Shown in pieces: positions 49,984 to 51,445 of a stretch of DNA of 51,445 bases; positions within the stretch are counted from its first letter, which is position 1, and each line of letters starts with the position of its first letter. The notes under the pieces are model-generated. The model did not search any database. It was not told the DNA's origin and saw only the letters and a program-made list of their open reading frames with translations. Both the position numbers and the translations under genes were made by a program. The DNA is from Gemmatimonadota bacterium (GTDB lineage Bacteria; Gemmatimonadota; Gemmatimonadetes; Gemmatimonadales; GWC2-71-9): NCBI GenBank assembly GCA_024641745.1, contig JAHECL010000005.1, forward strand, positions 1 through 51,445. The letters run 5' to 3'.

Positions 49984-51445
49984 CAGATGGCCCCTCCCTC
50001 GGCATCCCGTGTCCGGGTCAGGCTCGAGATCACGAAGAAGAACAGCGGAATGAAGAGCACCCCGAGGGCGGTCGCGATGAGCATCCCGGCGAAGACGCCG
50101 GTGGCGAGCGAGTGCCGACTCTGCGCACCCGCGCCGCTGGCGATCAGCATCGGCACCACGCCGAGGATGAAGGCGAAGGAGGTCATCAGGATCGGGCGGA
50201 ACCGGTCCTTCGCCGCCTCGAGGGTGGCGTCGCGGATCGAGGCCCCGCCGGCCCGCAGCGCGTTGGCGAACTCCACGATGAGGATGGCGTTCTTGGCGGC
50301 CAGACCGATGACGGTGACGAGCCCGATCTGGAAGTACACGTCGTTGGGCACGCCGCGCAGCAGGATGCCGAGGAGGGCGCCGACCACGCCGAACGGCACC
50401 CCGAGCAGCACGCCGAAGGGAACGGACCAGCTCTCGTACTGGGCCGCGAGGACCAGGAAGACGAGGATGACCCCGAGCACGAAGACCATGTTCCCCTGAC
50501 CCTGCGCCAGCTTTTCCTGGTACGACTGGCCGCTGTAGGCATAGGCGACGTCGCGATCGGCAAAGGGGGCGGCGGCGGCTTCCACGGCGGCCATCATCTG
50601 GCCGGTGCTGCGGCCGGGCGCTGGCTCCGCGGTCACCAGCGCCGAGGTAAACCCGTTGAAGCGGGTCACGACCGACGGGCCGCCGATGAACGCCGTCGTC
50701 GTCAGCGACGAGATGGGCACCATCGCGCCACCGGGCGCCGCAACGTAGAGCTTGCCGATGTCGTCGGGGGTGATGCGGAACCGGGGTTGCGCCTCCGCCT
50801 GCACCCGGTAGGTCCGGCCGAAGAGGTTGAAGTCGTTGATGTAGACGGCGGAGAGCATCGCCTGCAGCGTCTGGAAGACGTCGGTGAGCGACACGCCGAG
50901 CGACTTCACCTTCTCCCGGTCCACCGTCACGTATACCTGGGGGGTGTTGACGGCCAGCATGGCGCGCGCGCCGGTGACATCGGGGGACTGCCGGGCGGCG
51001 CCGACGAACTCGTTCACCAGCCCGGCAAATTCCTTGACGCTCCCTCCGGACCGGTCGAGCAGGTTCATTTCGAGGCCGGCGGTGCTGCCGAGGCCGGGAA
51101 TCTCCGGCAGGTTGAAGGCGAAGGCGGTGGCCTCGGGCAGCTGGGACAGCTCGCGGTTGATGGTGGCGATGATGGTGCCGATCCGGGTCGCCTCGTCAGT
51201 GCGTTCGCCCCACGGCTTCAGCATCACGAAGATCGAGGCGCTGTTGGTGAGGTTGGCGCTCTGGATGAAGTCGAGCCCGCTCAGGACGATGACGTTGGCC
51301 ACGCCGGGCTGGCGCCGCACGACATCCTCGATCCTGGCCAGGGCGGCATCGGTCCGCTGCAGCGAGGCGCCGGAAGGCAGCTGGACCGCCATGGCGAAGT
51401 ACCCCTTGTCCTCCGTGGGGACGAACCCCCCCGGGATGGTCCGGA
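49983..51445 (-). CDS. RND efflux inner-membrane permease (AcrB-like), N-terminus outside the window
   Basis: IPGGFVPTEDKGYFAMAVQLPSGASLQRTD and VTVIGLAAKNAILIVEFAN; reading frame open to the window edge. Confidence 0.96.
   Translation of the reverse strand, partial: RTIPGGFVPTEDKGYFAMAVQLPSGASLQRTDAALARIEDVVRRQPGVANVIVLSGLDFIQSANLTNSASIFVMLKPWGERTDEATRIGTIIATINRELSQLPEATAFAFNLPEIPGLGSTAGLEMNLLDRSGGSVKEFAGLVNEFVGAARQSPDVTGARAMLAVNTPQVYVTVDREKVKSLGVSLTDVFQTLQAMLSAVYINDFNLFGRTYRVQAEAQPRFRITPDDIGKLYVAAPGGAMVPISSLTTTAFIGGPSVVTRFNGFTSALVTAEPAPGRSTGQMMAAVEAAAAPFADRDVAYAYSGQSYQEKLAQGQGNMVFVLGVILVFLVLAAQYESWSVPFGVLLGVPFGVVGALLGILLRGVPNDVYFQIGLVTVIGLAAKNAILIVEFANALRAGGASIRDATLEAAKDRFRPILMTSFAFILGVVPMLIASGAGAQSRHSLATGVFAGMLIATALGVLFIPLFFFVISSLTRTRDAEGGAI

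Overview
The window is about 51 kb of high-GC, gene-dense bacterial chromosome. Gene content and codon style suggest a Gemmatimonadota-like organism, but this is inference with no 16S or database check. I assign about 50 protein-coding genes and see no convincing tRNA, rRNA, CRISPR, IS or prophage. Main blocks in order: (1) end of a Tad/type II secretion locus (tadC, DUF192, AAA ATPase); (2) mnmG, two perfect parS palindromes, parA-parB, M23 peptidase, bactofilin, then a BMP-family lipoprotein, Nif3-like protein and nucleoside-type ABC transporter, nearly all with overlapping stop/start codons; (3) mixed metabolic genes (DinB, arginase, GMC oxidoreductase, YbhB, DUF302, acyltransferase, metalloprotease lipoprotein, APC permease, queG); (4) an operon of class V aminotransferase, LOG-family protein, deoxyhypusine-synthase-like protein and MFS transporter; (5) a copper operon (copZ-copA-csoR) with a candidate operator; (6) a stand-alone triple-GAF-like protein; (7) a minus-strand metal-uptake-like cluster (secreted protein, His-rich small secreted protein, porin, metal SBP, permease, no ATPase in window); (8) mazEF; (9) a three-subunit molybdenum hydroxylase whose FAD subunit carries the four-Cys insert typical of 4-hydroxybenzoyl-CoA reductase; (10) a surface-antigen barrel fused to an unusual N-terminal domain; (11) RND efflux genes running off the window. 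The best leads for something under-described are the metal-uptake-like cluster, the DHS-like operon, the parABS/bactofilin operon, the barrel fusion, and two short AT-rich codon patches inside mnmG and queG.
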